DNA of 64,000 bases from an uncultured OM182 clade bacterium (GCA_905182025.1 CAJJAA010000037.1:48446-112445); one strand, 5' to 3'. Counted from the first letter of the stretch, positions 45,691 through 55,463 are shown. A program made the numbers and translations. Notes: generated from the letters alone by a model not told the origin.

Positions 45691-47139
45691 GTGACGTCCG
45701 ATGTAAATTTTACAACGAAACTTAGTTATGGTGTTGGCCAGGCGGCGGAAGGCATAAAGAATGCCGCCTTTGGCACGTTTCTACTGCTTTATTACAATCA
45801 GGTGCTGGGGCTATCAGGCAGTTTGGCTGGCATCGCCATCTTTATTGCTCTTTGCTTTGATGCTGTCACAGATCCAATCGCAGGATCTATCTCGGATAAT
45901 TTCCGATCCAAGTGGGGTCGCCGGCATCCATTCATGTATGCCTCTGCAATACCGTTAGCCATCGCCTTTTACTTTCTATTTGTTCCGATGGACGGGCTTG
46001 GCACAACGGGCCTGTTTATTTGGATGACTGTCTTTACGATTTTAACCCGCGGTGCCATGACCTTGTATCACGTGCCGCACCTGGCGCTTGGTGCGGAGCT
46101 GTCTAACCACTACACCGAGCGAACAAGTATCGTTGGGTTTCGACAGCTTTTTTCCGTTGTCGGTAATCTGGGTGTTATCGCAATTTCCTTTGGCTATTTT
46201 TTCAGGGATGTTGGCGAGCAGTCAGGTGATCTCGTTGCGTCAAATTATCCTCCCTTTGCAATGGCTTTGGCGGTCGCCATGGTTATCACGATATTGATCT
46301 CCGGTGTTGGGACCCATCATCGAATACCTTTGTTAAACGAAACTAAATTTCTCGAAAGGGCAGGACTTTGGAAGACTTTGGTTGGCGCGTTTCGAGATAC
46401 GTCAGAAGCTTTAGGTAATGGATCGTTTAAGTGGCTTGCCGGCGCAACCCTATCCTCCTATGTCATGGTCGGTCTGCAATCAGCGTTGGCTTTGTATATG
46501 GCCAATTTCTTTTGGGAATTAGATGATACGGCCAAGGCCATGCTGCTGATGGCGACGCCGGTTGGCTTCTTATTTGGTATTGCCATTACACGCAGGGTGC
46601 ATGAGCGCTTCGATAAGCGTCGCACGATGATCGCGGGCGCGATGACCTATTTTTTCTTTGCTGCATTACCTGTCGTTTTGCGACTGTTCGGCTTGTTTCC
46701 AGAAAATGGTGTTGATGGCTTAACGCCAATGCTGATCGGGTTTGGTTTCATTGCAGGTGTTGGTGCCGTTCAAGCGGTGGTCACTGCGAACTCTATGATG
46801 GCCGACGTTGCCGACGAACATGAAGTCCTCACTGAACGAAGACAAGAAGGGATTTTCTTTGGCGCGATATCCTTTGCGGGCAAAGGGGCGTCAGGCTTGG
46901 GCAGTATGTTCGCCGGTTTTGGGTTAGATTTAATTGCCTTCCCGGCCGGTGCCATACCCGGTGCGGTCGCACCCGGTATCGTGTTTAATCTTGGGGCCAT
47001 TTACGGGCCATTGCTGGGTATGTTTGCCGTTCTCGGTGTTTGGTGCATGTTGCACTACAAGCTGACTGAGCAACGTCATGCTGAAATCCAGCAAATTTTA
47101 CTCGAAAGAAAGCAAGCAGAAGGAGCGGGCCAAGCGTGA
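45691..47139 (+). CDS. GPH/MelB-type MFS transporter
   Basis: A 482-residue inner-membrane protein with ~12 helices and the glycoside-pentoside-hexuronide family pattern: FLLLYYNQVLGLSG, DAVTDPIAGSISDNFRSKWGRRHPFM (split at I) and MMADVADEHEVLT. Cation-coupled import is likely, but in catabolic clusters members of this group carry hydrophobic or aromatic substrates. The GTG at 45691 is used. A second member with similar features is at 51650-53080 on the other strand. Confidence 0.9.
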   Translation: MTSDVNFTTKLSYGVGQAAEGIKNAAFGTFLLLYYNQVLGLSGSLAGIAIFIALCFDAVTDPIAGSISDNFRSKWGRRHPFMYASAIPLAIAFYFLFVPMDGLGTTGLFIWMTVFTILTRGAMTLYHVPHLALGAELSNHYTERTSIVGFRQLFSVVGNLGVIAISFGYFFRDVGEQSGDLVASNYPPFAMALAVAMVITILISGVGTHHRIPLLNETKFLERAGLWKTLVGAFRDTSEALGNGSFKWLAGATLSSYVMVGLQSALALYMANFFWELDDTAKAMLLMATPVGFLFGIAITRRVHERFDKRRTMIAGAMTYFFFAALPVVLRLFGLFPENGVDGLTPMLIGFGFIAGVGAVQAVVTANSMMADVADEHEVLTERRQEGIFFGAISFAGKGASGLGSMFAGFGLDLIAFPAGAIPGAVAPGIVFNLGAIYGPLLGMFAVLGVWCMLHYKLTEQRHAEIQQILLERKQAEGAGQA

Positions 47140-47187
47140 ATCAATCGGCGTGTGTCAATGAAAGCGTTTTCATAGGTTCAAACTAGT

Positions 47188-48171
47188 ATGGTTTTTATAA
47201 AGTGGTTGGCGCTCATTTTGACAGCGTTGGTTTTAGTCTCATTCGGCGTGTATCTCATGCAACCTTCGATGGATGAGGTTGGCATACCTTATGAGCGTCC
47301 CTACGAGAGTGGCGTGACCGTCAGTGATTCAGCTGTGACGGTAAAATGGTTTGGTGTTTCGACCCTACTGATTGATGACGGCGAAACGCAGCTGCTGATA
47401 GACGGTTATTTCTCTCGTCCAAGCTTGTTGGATATTGCGTTAAAGAGACCAATATCCTCGGAATTGGAAACGATAGCCGGCGTTGTCGATCGTTTCAGAA
47501 TGGACCGCGTTGCAGCGGTCATGCCAGTCCACTCACATTTCGACCATGCCATGGATAGTGCTGAGGTAGCGAAACTTACCGGTGCGCTGCTGCTAGGCTC
47601 GCAATCGACTGCAAATATTGGGCGTAGTACGCAGTTACCTGAATCTCAAATTGGCATCGTTGATGTGGACAAAACTTACACCTTCGGTCAGTTTAAAGTG
47701 ACATTCTATGCCTCTCAACACGCGCCACTTGGCTCAAACTCGGGTATTGATGGCGTTGTCTCAGAGCCGTTTGAATTACCGGCAGATTATACGGCATGGC
47801 AACTTGGCCAGGCCTACTCGATCGTGATCGAACATCCAGCAGGTGTAATGCTGGTGCAAGGCAGTGCTGGCTTTGTCGCTGGCGCATTGGGCGATCTAGC
47901 TGTCGATGCTGTATTTCTAGGTGTTGGCGGATTGCGAAACTTACCGCGGGATTACCAGCAGGAATATATCTACGAGAAGGTAGTGAAAACGAATCCCAAC
48001 AACGTTTATGTTATTCATCACGACGATATGTTTGATACCTTGGGTAAGGTTGATCAAAGTAAACTCATGCTGTCATTTGATAGTACTTTTGCATTCGAGC
48101 TAAGGCAGTTGGTTTTACCGGCAAACTTAAAACAACTTCGCTATGGTGAAGCGATTTTAATTACGCGCTAA
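47188..48171 (+). CDS. MBL-fold metallohydrolase, membrane-anchored
   Basis: A 327-residue protein with an N-terminal membrane segment (WLALILTALVLVSFGVYLM) and a metallo-beta-lactamase domain. The zinc motif is HSHFDHAMD (~112), with further ligands ASQHAPL and VIHHDDMF. It resembles UlaG-like and lactonase-like hydrolases. Location is likely periplasmic, tethered to the inner membrane. It lies 48 bp after the transporter gene, so may act on the imported substrate (inference). Confidence 0.87.
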   Translation: MVFIKWLALILTALVLVSFGVYLMQPSMDEVGIPYERPYESGVTVSDSAVTVKWFGVSTLLIDDGETQLLIDGYFSRPSLLDIALKRPISSELETIAGVVDRFRMDRVAAVMPVHSHFDHAMDSAEVAKLTGALLLGSQSTANIGRSTQLPESQIGIVDVDKTYTFGQFKVTFYASQHAPLGSNSGIDGVVSEPFELPADYTAWQLGQAYSIVIEHPAGVMLVQGSAGFVAGALGDLAVDAVFLGVGGLRNLPRDYQQEYIYEKVVKTNPNNVYVIHHDDMFDTLGKVDQSKLMLSFDSTFAFELRQLVLPANLKQLRYGEAILITR

Positions 48172-48237
48172 AAAGCGTAGATTTGATTCTAGGTCTCGTA
48201 CGAACGTTCCCTAACCGGGTTAAATAGGAGAAACAAT

Positions 48238-49110
48238 ATGAAAGTTGGATTAGCCTTTGCCAGTAGCATCGCAATCGATGGTGCTTCGTCGTTGGAACTA
48301 TGTAAGCGTGCCGAGCAGGTTGGATTTGAATCAGTCTGGGGTGGCGAGCATGTGCTGATGCCAGATTCGATCGTCTCGAAATACCCCTATACTAAAGACG
48401 GCAAGATCCCGGCAGAGCCGGATACGCCGATTCCAGATCCGTTAATTTGGTTGGCTTTTGCAGCAGCAGCGGCACCAACGCTGCGCTTGGGTACCTGTAT
48501 TCTAATTGTGCCGCAACGTAACCCGCTCATTTTAGCTAAAGAGCTTGCCACACTCGATCAATTGTCCGGTGGTCGTGTTGAGCTCGGTTTAGGTGTGGGT
48601 TGGATGCGTGAAGAGTTCGATGCCTTGGGCGTGCCATGGGAGCGTCGTGGCGCTAGAAATGATGAGTACATCGAAGCCATGCGTGCACTTTGGGCGGGTC
48701 CTCACGCGGAGTTTCATGGTGATTTTGTCGACTTCGATCCGGCCACATGTAGTCCTCGTCCGGTGAATGGAAATATCCCTGTCATTGTTGGCGGTGACAC
48801 CGATGCGGCGATAAATCGAGCAGTCAAACTAGCTGACGGTTATTTCCCTGGTGAAGGGGATAGCGAGCGCTTAGGTAAATTATTAGAGCGTTTAAGGCAA
48901 GCGGCAGAAAAAGCGAATAGAGACCCCAGCGAAATTGAGATCAATGCTATGTTTGGGGCGCAAATGGCCAACCCTGTTGCCGGTATTGAAGAGATGGCAG
49001 CCCTTGGGGTTGGACGTATTATGATCCCTGCCTTTTTCTTTGCGGGTCCAGGTGGTCTTGATCGCATGGCTGAATTTGCTGAGAAAATCATTCCCCTAAC
49101 TCAGTCCTAA
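48238..49110 (+). CDS. LLM-class flavin-dependent oxidoreductase
   Basis: A 290-residue TIM-barrel monooxygenase of the F420/FMN-luciferase group, related to those labelled TIGR03619. Blocks: GFESVWGGEHVLMP (~29), TLRLGTCILIVPQRNP (~80), ELGLGVGWMREEFDALGV (~118) and VIVGGDTDAAINRA (~182). Expected to oxidise a small organic substrate. GGAG precedes the ATG by seven bases. It begins 66 bp after the MBL gene. Confidence 0.92.
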   Translation: MKVGLAFASSIAIDGASSLELCKRAEQVGFESVWGGEHVLMPDSIVSKYPYTKDGKIPAEPDTPIPDPLIWLAFAAAAAPTLRLGTCILIVPQRNPLILAKELATLDQLSGGRVELGLGVGWMREEFDALGVPWERRGARNDEYIEAMRALWAGPHAEFHGDFVDFDPATCSPRPVNGNIPVIVGGDTDAAINRAVKLADGYFPGEGDSERLGKLLERLRQAAEKANRDPSEIEINAMFGAQMANPVAGIEEMAALGVGRIMIPAFFFAGPGGLDRMAEFAEKIIPLTQS

Positions 49111-49240
49111 TAGCGGTGGACCTTGTCGCATGTAAAGAAATTATGAGGGCACCAGCACAAGGGTCAATGTTGGGTGTTTGTGCTTTCGAGTGGCAAATCG
49201 ACTGGCGCTATTGGTCATTCGAGGAAAATTGGAGAAACCC

Positions 49241-50242
49241 ATGAAGATAACAACCTCTCTGCCGACACATGATCTAAACGCCGTTGGTGCAGCGGCTAAA
49301 CAGGTCGAACAAAATGGCTTTGATGGTGTGACCACGCAGGAGAACCGCCACGATGCTTACCTCCCTTTAGCGGTTGCAGCAACAAATACACAAAGTCTTG
49401 AGCTAAGAACAAGTATTGCGATCGCGTTTAATCGCAGCCCTATGTCGGCAGCCATGGTCGCCTGGGATTTGCAGGCCGCATCGGGCGGACGTTTCTCTCT
49501 GGGGCTGGGCAGCCAAGTTAAAGGCCATAACGTCAGGCGATTTAGTGTGCCATGGTCTGCGCCCGCACCGAGAATGCGCGAGTATGTTGAGTCTATTCGA
49601 GCCATTTGGCAGTGCTGGATTACCGGTGAGCAACTCAATTATCAAGGTGAGCATTATCAATTCAGTTTGATGACACCAAATTTCACGCCAGAACCGTTGC
49701 CTTGTGCACCGCCTCGAATTCTTATTGCTGCGGTTGGTCCTCACATGATGCGAGTTGCAGGTTCTGTTTGTGATGGCGTATTGCTGCATCCATTTTGTAC
49801 GCGACGCTATATAGAGAACACAGTGGTGCCGACGTTAGACAAGGCATTAGACAAAAGAGGCAAGACCAGAGATGAGTTCGAAATCTCTGGCGGAGGTTTC
49901 GTCGCAACAGGTGAGGATGATGAGTCGGTACAGAAAATGTTTGAATGGGTTCGACAACGCATTGGTTTCTATGGATCGACGCCTTCCTATTGGCCTGTAT
50001 TTGAAGCGCATGACCTCAAAGATCTTGGTTTGAAACTCAATGAAATGTCGAAGAAAGGCCAGTGGCAGGAAATGACAAAAGAAATTACTGACGACATCGT
50101 TCATTTGTTTGCGGCGGTGGGTCGCTACGACGAAATTGCCGTGGCGATAGAAACGCGTTTCGGCGGATTAGTCGATGTTGTGAGTTGTGAACCGCAAATG
50201 CCTAAGCACGTCATTCAGGATATTCAACAAATCACGGGCTAG
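49241..50242 (+). CDS. LLM-class flavin-dependent oxidoreductase (TIGR03617-like)
   Basis: A 333-residue member with MKITTSLPTHDLNAV at the front, ELRTSIAIAFNRSPMSAAM (~60), RFSLGLGSQVKGHN (~87) and ILIAAVGPHMMRVAG (~170). The layout fits the TIGR03617 subfamily. The ATG at 49241 with GGAG upstream is clearly the start; a longer frame upstream of it is not supported. Its 3' end is followed within 41 bp by a small membrane-protein gene. Confidence 0.9.
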   Translation: MKITTSLPTHDLNAVGAAAKQVEQNGFDGVTTQENRHDAYLPLAVAATNTQSLELRTSIAIAFNRSPMSAAMVAWDLQAASGGRFSLGLGSQVKGHNVRRFSVPWSAPAPRMREYVESIRAIWQCWITGEQLNYQGEHYQFSLMTPNFTPEPLPCAPPRILIAAVGPHMMRVAGSVCDGVLLHPFCTRRYIENTVVPTLDKALDKRGKTRDEFEISGGGFVATGEDDESVQKMFEWVRQRIGFYGSTPSYWPVFEAHDLKDLGLKLNEMSKKGQWQEMTKEITDDIVHLFAAVGRYDEIAVAIETRFGGLVDVVSCEPQMPKHVIQDIQQITG

Positions 50243-50282
50243 TGTTGAGGTTGTTTTTAACTGCCTTTTAGATGTCATAAAA

Positions 50283-50585
50283 ATGCGTAAAAAATTACCA
50301 ATAGCGATCCTTGTGTTTGCCATTATCGGTTCGATTATCGTAGCGAGCTTTAGCTTAATCTCCGCCAGAGATGAAGTTTTTTACCTATGTGGGAATTTCG
50401 TTAAAGGGGTGGCTCGCGACAGTGTGACGAGACAATTAGACACGGGGTTGTTCTTACGCTACGAGCAGATTGAAGATGGCCAAGATAAGAAAATTCACGT
50501 CAACAGCTCGCTGACCCTCGATGTGTTTACCTGCACCATCACCTTAGATGGTAATGATGAGGTGATCGAGGCGGTATTTGAATAA
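50283..50585 (+). CDS. Small membrane-anchored hypothetical protein
   Basis: A 100-residue protein beginning with KLPIAILVFAIIGSIIVASF, one membrane helix, then a periplasmic part of beta character (YLCGNFVKGVARDSVTRQL, LDVFTCTITLDGND) with two Cys. The frame extends upstream but overlaps the LLM gene, so the ATG at 50283 is preferred. No family recognised. Confidence 0.65.
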   Translation: MRKKLPIAILVFAIIGSIIVASFSLISARDEVFYLCGNFVKGVARDSVTRQLDTGLFLRYEQIEDGQDKKIHVNSSLTLDVFTCTITLDGNDEVIEAVFE

Positions 50586-50678
50586 CCACTAAACCGCTTA
50601 AAATCAGCTTTCGCTAAGCTTAGCCAGAAACATAATTGGGTGACATTGGTAGATTGCTGGGTGAGTAGTCACTGCCTT

Positions 50679-50843
50679 TCACCCGCAATCCGTTGTCTGA
50701 ATGTTTGCTTGCCCTTTAGCTTTTACAGTAAGTTTGTGTTCGATTAAGCGCTGATTGACGCCCGCAAGCTCGCCTTGGCAGCAAACGGGCTGCTGAATAT
50801 TTAATGCTCGGTGTAAAACATTACTTTGCTCTGCGTATGTCAT
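50679..50843 (-). CDS. Possible small protein in intergenic region
   Basis: A minus-strand frame of 54 codons from ATG 50843 (or 62 from GTG 50867) reads protein-like: SNVLHRALNIQQPVCCQGEL, VNQRLIEHKLTVKAKGQ. It lies in an otherwise empty interval between two plus-strand genes. It has no recognised domain and no convincing ribosome site. It may be a small gene or a remnant. Confidence 0.3.
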   Translation of the reverse strand: MTYAEQSNVLHRALNIQQPVCCQGELAGVNQRLIEHKLTVKAKGQANIQTTDCG

Positions 50844-50884
50844 GTTTGAGATGATGTGCTCAACCACAATTTTATAGGCTGCAA

Positions 50885-51592
50885 ATGAATACTAATCAAA
50901 AGCTACTTGGCATATTTCTGCTTTCACTATCCTTACTCTCATCCTGCGGAGGAGAACCTGAAAAGGAGGTGCCTGCGGCAACACCGGCTGACGCGGTAGT
51001 AGAAGACCCGGTAAAAGAAACGCAAAATGCTGAAACAACGGTAGGTTCACAGGCTCAAATTGATAAGTCGAAGCCCGATTGGAAACAAAATCTTGATCAA
51101 CCGGCGCTTTACGCGTTTGAGTCAGGTAAGAGCTATTACTGGGATATGACGACGAACAAAGGCGAGATGAGTTTTAAGTTGTATCACGAAAGTGCACCGA
51201 TGCATGCAACTAGCACGATGTTCCTGACTGAGGTTGGCTTTTATGACGATGTCATTTTTCATCGCATCATCCCGGGTTTCATGGCTCAGGGTGGGGATCC
51301 AACTGGTACGGGGCGAAGTGGTCCTGGTTATAACTACGAAGGTGAGTTTGATGGCAAGACTAGCCATATACGCCCAGGGCTACTGAGCATGGCGAATGCG
51401 GGCCCTGGTACCGATGGTAGCCAGTTCTTCATTACATTCGTGCCGACGGTTTTTCTTGATGGCAAGCATACGATCTTTGGCGAACTTGTTAGCGGAGAAG
51501 CAACACTGAGCGCGCTTGAGAAGATAGGTAGTCGCTCAGGTGCAACCAGTGAGCGCGTGGTTATTGAAAAAGCCACGATCAGAATCGAATAG
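50885..51592 (+). CDS. Cyclophilin-type peptidyl-prolyl isomerase lipoprotein
   Basis: A 235-residue exported protein with lipobox LLSSC (Cys at ~21). An Ala/Glu/Thr-rich linker leads to a cyclophilin domain (~80-235): VIFHRIIPGFMAQGGDPTGTG with the catalytic Arg, then SQFFITFVPT and LDGKHTIFGEL. It would catalyse prolyl isomerisation in the envelope. A terminator hairpin follows. Confidence 0.93.
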   Translation: MNTNQKLLGIFLLSLSLLSSCGGEPEKEVPAATPADAVVEDPVKETQNAETTVGSQAQIDKSKPDWKQNLDQPALYAFESGKSYYWDMTTNKGEMSFKLYHESAPMHATSTMFLTEVGFYDDVIFHRIIPGFMAQGGDPTGTGRSGPGYNYEGEFDGKTSHIRPGLLSMANAGPGTDGSQFFITFVPTVFLDGKHTIFGELVSGEATLSALEKIGSRSGATSERVVIEKATIRIE

Positions 51593-51612
51593 CGTTTAGC
51601 TTCATATATCAT

Positions 51613-51644
51613 GATGCCTAGCCCGCCTATTAGGGCTAGGCATC
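51613..51644. terminator. Hairpin between convergent genes
   Basis: GATGCCTAGCCC and GGGCTAGGCATC make a perfect 12-bp stem with an eight-base loop, between the PPIase stop on plus and the transporter stop on minus. It should serve both. Confidence 0.75.
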
Positions 51645-51649
51645 AATGT

Positions 51650-53080
51650 TCAGCTGCCAGATGCAATCACAACATTGCGTTCATGCTTTGCCTTGTCAAT
51701 TTTGTAGCTGCGTAAGACATACCACGAGGCGAGGTAGAGTGTCAGGATTATGGGCAAATAGACAAGCACGAGCGTATTAACAACGCCGGGTTCTATCTGT
51801 CCAGGCAGTGCCTTCTCAGGAAAATTTGCAGCCCATAAAACAACACCTGCCAGCATCACGCCAAGACCAGAAACGGCCTTCTTAGCAAAGTTTCGAGCGG
51901 CAAAAATAAGCCCCTCGTCTCGCCGACCATCACTTTCCGCACTCCTATCTTCGACCACATCAGCGTTCATTGATGCGAATATAATTTGCATGGTGATGAT
52001 GGCGGTCGTCTCAATAAGATAGTTCAACATGATGAGGGGCAGGTAAATGTTGCTATCGGGCTCGGGAAATACGCCTGCTAGCTTTGCAGTGTAGGCGACA
52101 GGCATGAAGGCAATAGCAAAGAAGAAGGTGTACATCGCGGCTCTTTTTTTGCCCATTTGTTGTGCCAGTCTCGGTGCCAGTGTGAACGAAATCGGCACAG
52201 CGATAAGCCCCAGTAGAGGAATGTACCCAATCTGGGCTGAGCTTAAGCCCCAAAAAAATGTCGTGAGATACAGTGACAGTGCGGCACCTAGGCCAGCCGC
52301 CGCGCCGAAAAACAAAGCGGAGAGAAAGACAGACACGAATGATGGGTTTTGAAACATTGCTTTAAACTGTGAAGCGAGCCTTTTGAGGCTTTCGGTCGAA
52401 TAGAGCGAGAGTCCATTTTGTGCAGGTTTATACAGTTCTGGAATATGCCGCGTTGTTCCAATGCAGGAGAAAAGCATCATGGCGAGCATGGCAGCAGATC
52501 CAAGCAAGCCTAGTTTTTCATAGCCGCTCGGTCCCATTTGTCCCAACGCATCCGAAGGCAGTAAGACCATGAACGTGAGCACGCTGATGGTTAATCCGCC
52601 TAGCCAGCCAAACAAGTAGCGAAATGCCATGAGTCGAGTACGGTCGTTATAGTCTTTGGTTAGCTCTGGTCCCAGCGCTGCATTGGGTACTTCAAAAAAG
52701 GTGATGCCGCTTCGCACAAGGATTGCGATGGACAGTAGGTAGAAAAACAGGTTTGCGTTCGTCGTCGTGACGAACGCGGGTGGATTCCACAATAAGTAAA
52801 AACTAATGACTACCGGGATGATTGCTGCAAACATGAAAGGGTGTCTGCGGCCCCATTTGGAATGCCAGTTGTCTGATAGGTGACCGACTGCGACGTCCGA
52901 CACTGCGTCTATTGCCACCGCAATAGCCAGTGCTAAGCCGGTTAAGAATGCATCGAGGCCGAGCACTTGATTGTAATAAATGAGTAGAAAATAGTTGAAA
53001 CCGGCGTCTTTGATGCCGAACGCAGTAGCGCCGGAGCCGTAAAAAACTTTGGTTGAAAAAGACGAAACTGAATGTGTCAT
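51650..53080 (-). CDS. GPH/MelB-type MFS transporter
   Basis: A 476-residue protein with ~12 membrane helices and family marks FLLIYYNQVLGLDAF, DAVSDVAVGHLSDNWHSKW, GRRHPFM and SMNADVVEDRSAES. It closely parallels the plus-strand transporter at 45691-47139. Substrate unknown. The minus-strand start at 53080 overlaps by four bases (ATGA) the end of an upstream ORF of uncertain reality. Confidence 0.9.
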   Translation of the reverse strand: MTHSVSSFSTKVFYGSGATAFGIKDAGFNYFLLIYYNQVLGLDAFLTGLALAIAVAIDAVSDVAVGHLSDNWHSKWGRRHPFMFAAIIPVVISFYLLWNPPAFVTTTNANLFFYLLSIAILVRSGITFFEVPNAALGPELTKDYNDRTRLMAFRYLFGWLGGLTISVLTFMVLLPSDALGQMGPSGYEKLGLLGSAAMLAMMLFSCIGTTRHIPELYKPAQNGLSLYSTESLKRLASQFKAMFQNPSFVSVFLSALFFGAAAGLGAALSLYLTTFFWGLSSAQIGYIPLLGLIAVPISFTLAPRLAQQMGKKRAAMYTFFFAIAFMPVAYTAKLAGVFPEPDSNIYLPLIMLNYLIETTAIITMQIIFASMNADVVEDRSAESDGRRDEGLIFAARNFAKKAVSGLGVMLAGVVLWAANFPEKALPGQIEPGVVNTLVLVYLPIILTLYLASWYVLRSYKIDKAKHERNVVIASGS

Positions 53081-53286
53081 TGAGCGGTCTCTGTTGGGCT
53101 AAAATAAGATTGGCTAACCATGCGGTCGTATGCTTTGGGTGTGTTCAATAAAAATATAATTGCGGCGGCAATGTTCTCATTATAGATGCACCCCTTCATT
53201 TTTTGGTTGGCACCGGATTGGCATTCTAACTTGAAATGATACGTCAGTGTGTCTGTATCTGCTGCTGACTTACCCGTTCGAATCAC
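53077..53286 (-). CDS. Possible small ORF coupled to the transporter gene
   Basis: A 69-codon frame stopping with an ATGA overlap at the transporter start. Its sequence (TYHFKLECQSGANQKMKG, AAAIIFLLNTPKAYDR) is plausible but matches no family that I know. The overlap is the main support. There is no clear ribosome site, so it may be spurious. Confidence 0.3.
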   Translation of the reverse strand: MIRTGKSAADTDTLTYHFKLECQSGANQKMKGCIYNENIAAAIIFLLNTPKAYDRMVSQSYFSPTETAQ

Positions 53287-53381
53287 AGCTGCTATTGTTT
53301 GACGGATGTTAGTCGATTGCTCATGCGTAACAATCCTGTATTGTTCAATCTGGCGAGCTTAATCAGGCTAGGTAACTTTTT

Positions 53382-54573
53382 ATGAAAATCGATCTTCTCG
53401 ACCCTACGAGTTTTCAAGGCGGGCACCCGCACCAGCAATATGCGTGGCTGAGAAATAATGCGCCGGTGTACTGGCACGACGAGCCGGATGGCAAAGGCTT
53501 CTGGGCTATAACCAAGTATCAGGATGTTTATGATATTGGCAGGAATGCGTCTGTCTTTTCCTCTGAACCGACCATCATGATTGCGGACCCGGAACCGGGT
53601 TTACCCACCCATTCGGGTGCGGCAAAAATGATGCTGATGATGGATCCACCCGAACATACGGCCTATCGAAAACTTATTAGCCGAGAATTTACCCAAGGAC
53701 CAGCGAAGCACTACAACGAACGTATAGAGATGTTGGCGCGACAAATTGTTGATGCGGTCATCGATCGTGGTGAGTGTGACTTCATCTCAGAGATCGCTGG
53801 CGAAATGCCGAGTTTTGTTATCGCTGACTTGATGGGGCTGCCGTTGGAGGATGGTCGGGAGCTCTACAAGTTAACAGAAGTGATTCATTCTGCGCCTGAG
53901 TCACTGCCGCCCAATGCGATCCCGGAGGCAATTGGCAAGATGTTTGAATATGGCATGACTGTCATTTCCGCTAAGCGAAAGTAAGCCTTCAGACGACCTT
54001 GCCAGTAAACTGCTTTCGGCGGAGCTTGATGGCAAGCAGTTAACCGATGAAGAGTTTTTGTTATTTTTTATGCTGCTGATTGATGCCGGTGGTGATACGA
54101 CTCGTAATCTTGTCGGTACGGGCATGTACGAACTACTGAAACATCCTGATCAACTCGCTATGCTCGCCTCCGACCCTGATAAGTACCTGCCGACTGCGAG
54201 GGAAGAGCTGTTGCGCTGGACGTCGCCTGTCATTTATATGCGTCGCAGTGTGACGCAAGATGTTGAGCTTGGTGGTGAACAGCTTCGCGCTGGCGATAAA
54301 GTGGTTATGTACTATGGCTCAGCCAACCGTGATGAAGAGGCTTTTCAACGACCTAATGAATTGAATATTTTGCGGGAGGGTGAGCGACACTTGGCGTTCG
54401 GTGGTGGCCATCATGTCTGTTTAGGGCAATGGTTTGCTCGACTTGAGATTGATGCCATTATGAAAGAGGTTTTGCTGCGGTTGAAAGATGTCGAGCTATT
54501 GCAAGAACCAAGCTGGATGACGTCTAATTTTATTTCTGGGATCACGAAAATGCCGATTCGGTTCGGTAGTTGA
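53382..54573 (+). pseudogene. Cytochrome P450, frameshifted
   Basis: The first frame from ATG 53382 gives a normal P450 N-terminal half (FWAITKYQDVYDIGR, MMLMMDPPEHTAYRKLIS) and stops in AKRK-TAA at 53982-53984. One base further over, the second half continues SDDLASKLLSAELDGKQLT, AGGDTTRNLVG (I-helix), EELLRW and the haem loop FGGGHHVCLGQWFARLE to the stop at 54573. Skipping the T at 53982 restores a ~396-residue enzyme. It resembles steroid-type CYP125/CYP142 P450s. Either a recent pseudogene or a sequencing indel. Confidence 0.85.
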
Positions 54574-54653
54574 ACACATTTTCGTATCCTGACTCGAAGC
54601 CTTAGACGGCTATGCTACTATCATGAAGGCGAAAATTATTAAGGTTAACTTTT

Positions 54654-55463
54654 ATGTTTGAATCCGATTCATCTGAATTGTTGTGTGAGTTGCGTGATCG
54701 TGTGCTCACGATCACGTTCAATCGACCAGAGGCGCGTAATGCGCTTTCTACACCGCTAACGAAAAACCTTCGTGGTGCGCTAGCATGGGCCGCTAGCGCG
54801 AACGAAGTAGGCGCAATTGTCGTTACCGGTGCGGGCAAAGCTTTCTGTGCCGGCGGCGATGTGAAGAGGATGAGTGGTGGCTCGTCAAAACCGGCGCCCA
54901 GCTTGGAGTCTCAATTTCAGGAAATGCGCGCGCGTCACCATGAGACTGCAGGGGTCTTGAGACGTATGCGTAAGCCAACAATTGCTGCACTGCCGGGTGC
55001 TGCCGCAGGAGCCGGCCTAGCCATCGCGCTAGCCTGCGATATGCGAGTGGGTGCGCGCAGTGCTTTTGTCGCAACCGGTTACGCCGGTATTGGTCTGTCT
55101 GGCGATTACGGCGTGGCGTGGTTACTGACCAGGACAATTGGTCCGGCAAAGGCACGTGAATACATGTTAACAAATGAGCGCATTGCAGCCGCTAAAGCTG
55201 AAGCTCTAGGGTTGTTCAATCGGGTCGTTGAAGACTCTGAGTTGCAGGTCGCTGCGTTTGAGCTGGCCAAAGGTTTAGCGAACGGTCCGCAGGTTGCTTT
55301 TGGTTATATTAAAGATAACTTGGATGAGGCGTTCGAGATTGATCATGCATCTGCGATTGATCGTGAGGCGGATAGGTTACTGAAGGCGCGCACCACGACC
55401 GATCACAAAGAGGCGGTTAGAGCGTTTTCCGAAAAGCGTAAGCCGACTTTTACTGGTGAGTAA
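54654..55463 (+). CDS. Enoyl-CoA hydratase/isomerase family protein
   Basis: A 269-residue crotonase-fold protein: TFNRPEARNALS (~22), AGKAFCAGGDVKRMSGG (~62, oxyanion hole), ALPGAAAGAGLAIALACDMR (~105) and a C-terminal helix region. Acts in beta-oxidation of acyl-CoAs. AAGGTT lies upstream of the start. It sits between the P450 and an acyl-CoA synthetase gene, implying one catabolic unit (inference). Confidence 0.92.
   Translation: MFESDSSELLCELRDRVLTITFNRPEARNALSTPLTKNLRGALAWAASANEVGAIVVTGAGKAFCAGGDVKRMSGGSSKPAPSLESQFQEMRARHHETAGVLRRMRKPTIAALPGAAAGAGLAIALACDMRVGARSAFVATGYAGIGLSGDYGVAWLLTRTIGPAKAREYMLTNERIAAAKAEALGLFNRVVEDSELQVAAFELAKGLANGPQVAFGYIKDNLDEAFEIDHASAIDREADRLLKARTTTDHKEAVRAFSEKRKPTFTGE

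Noticed and set aside
53979..53990. Programmed +1 frameshift in the P450 gene
   Set aside because: No known slippery signal is present, and other unrelated genes in the window show the same one-base breaks.
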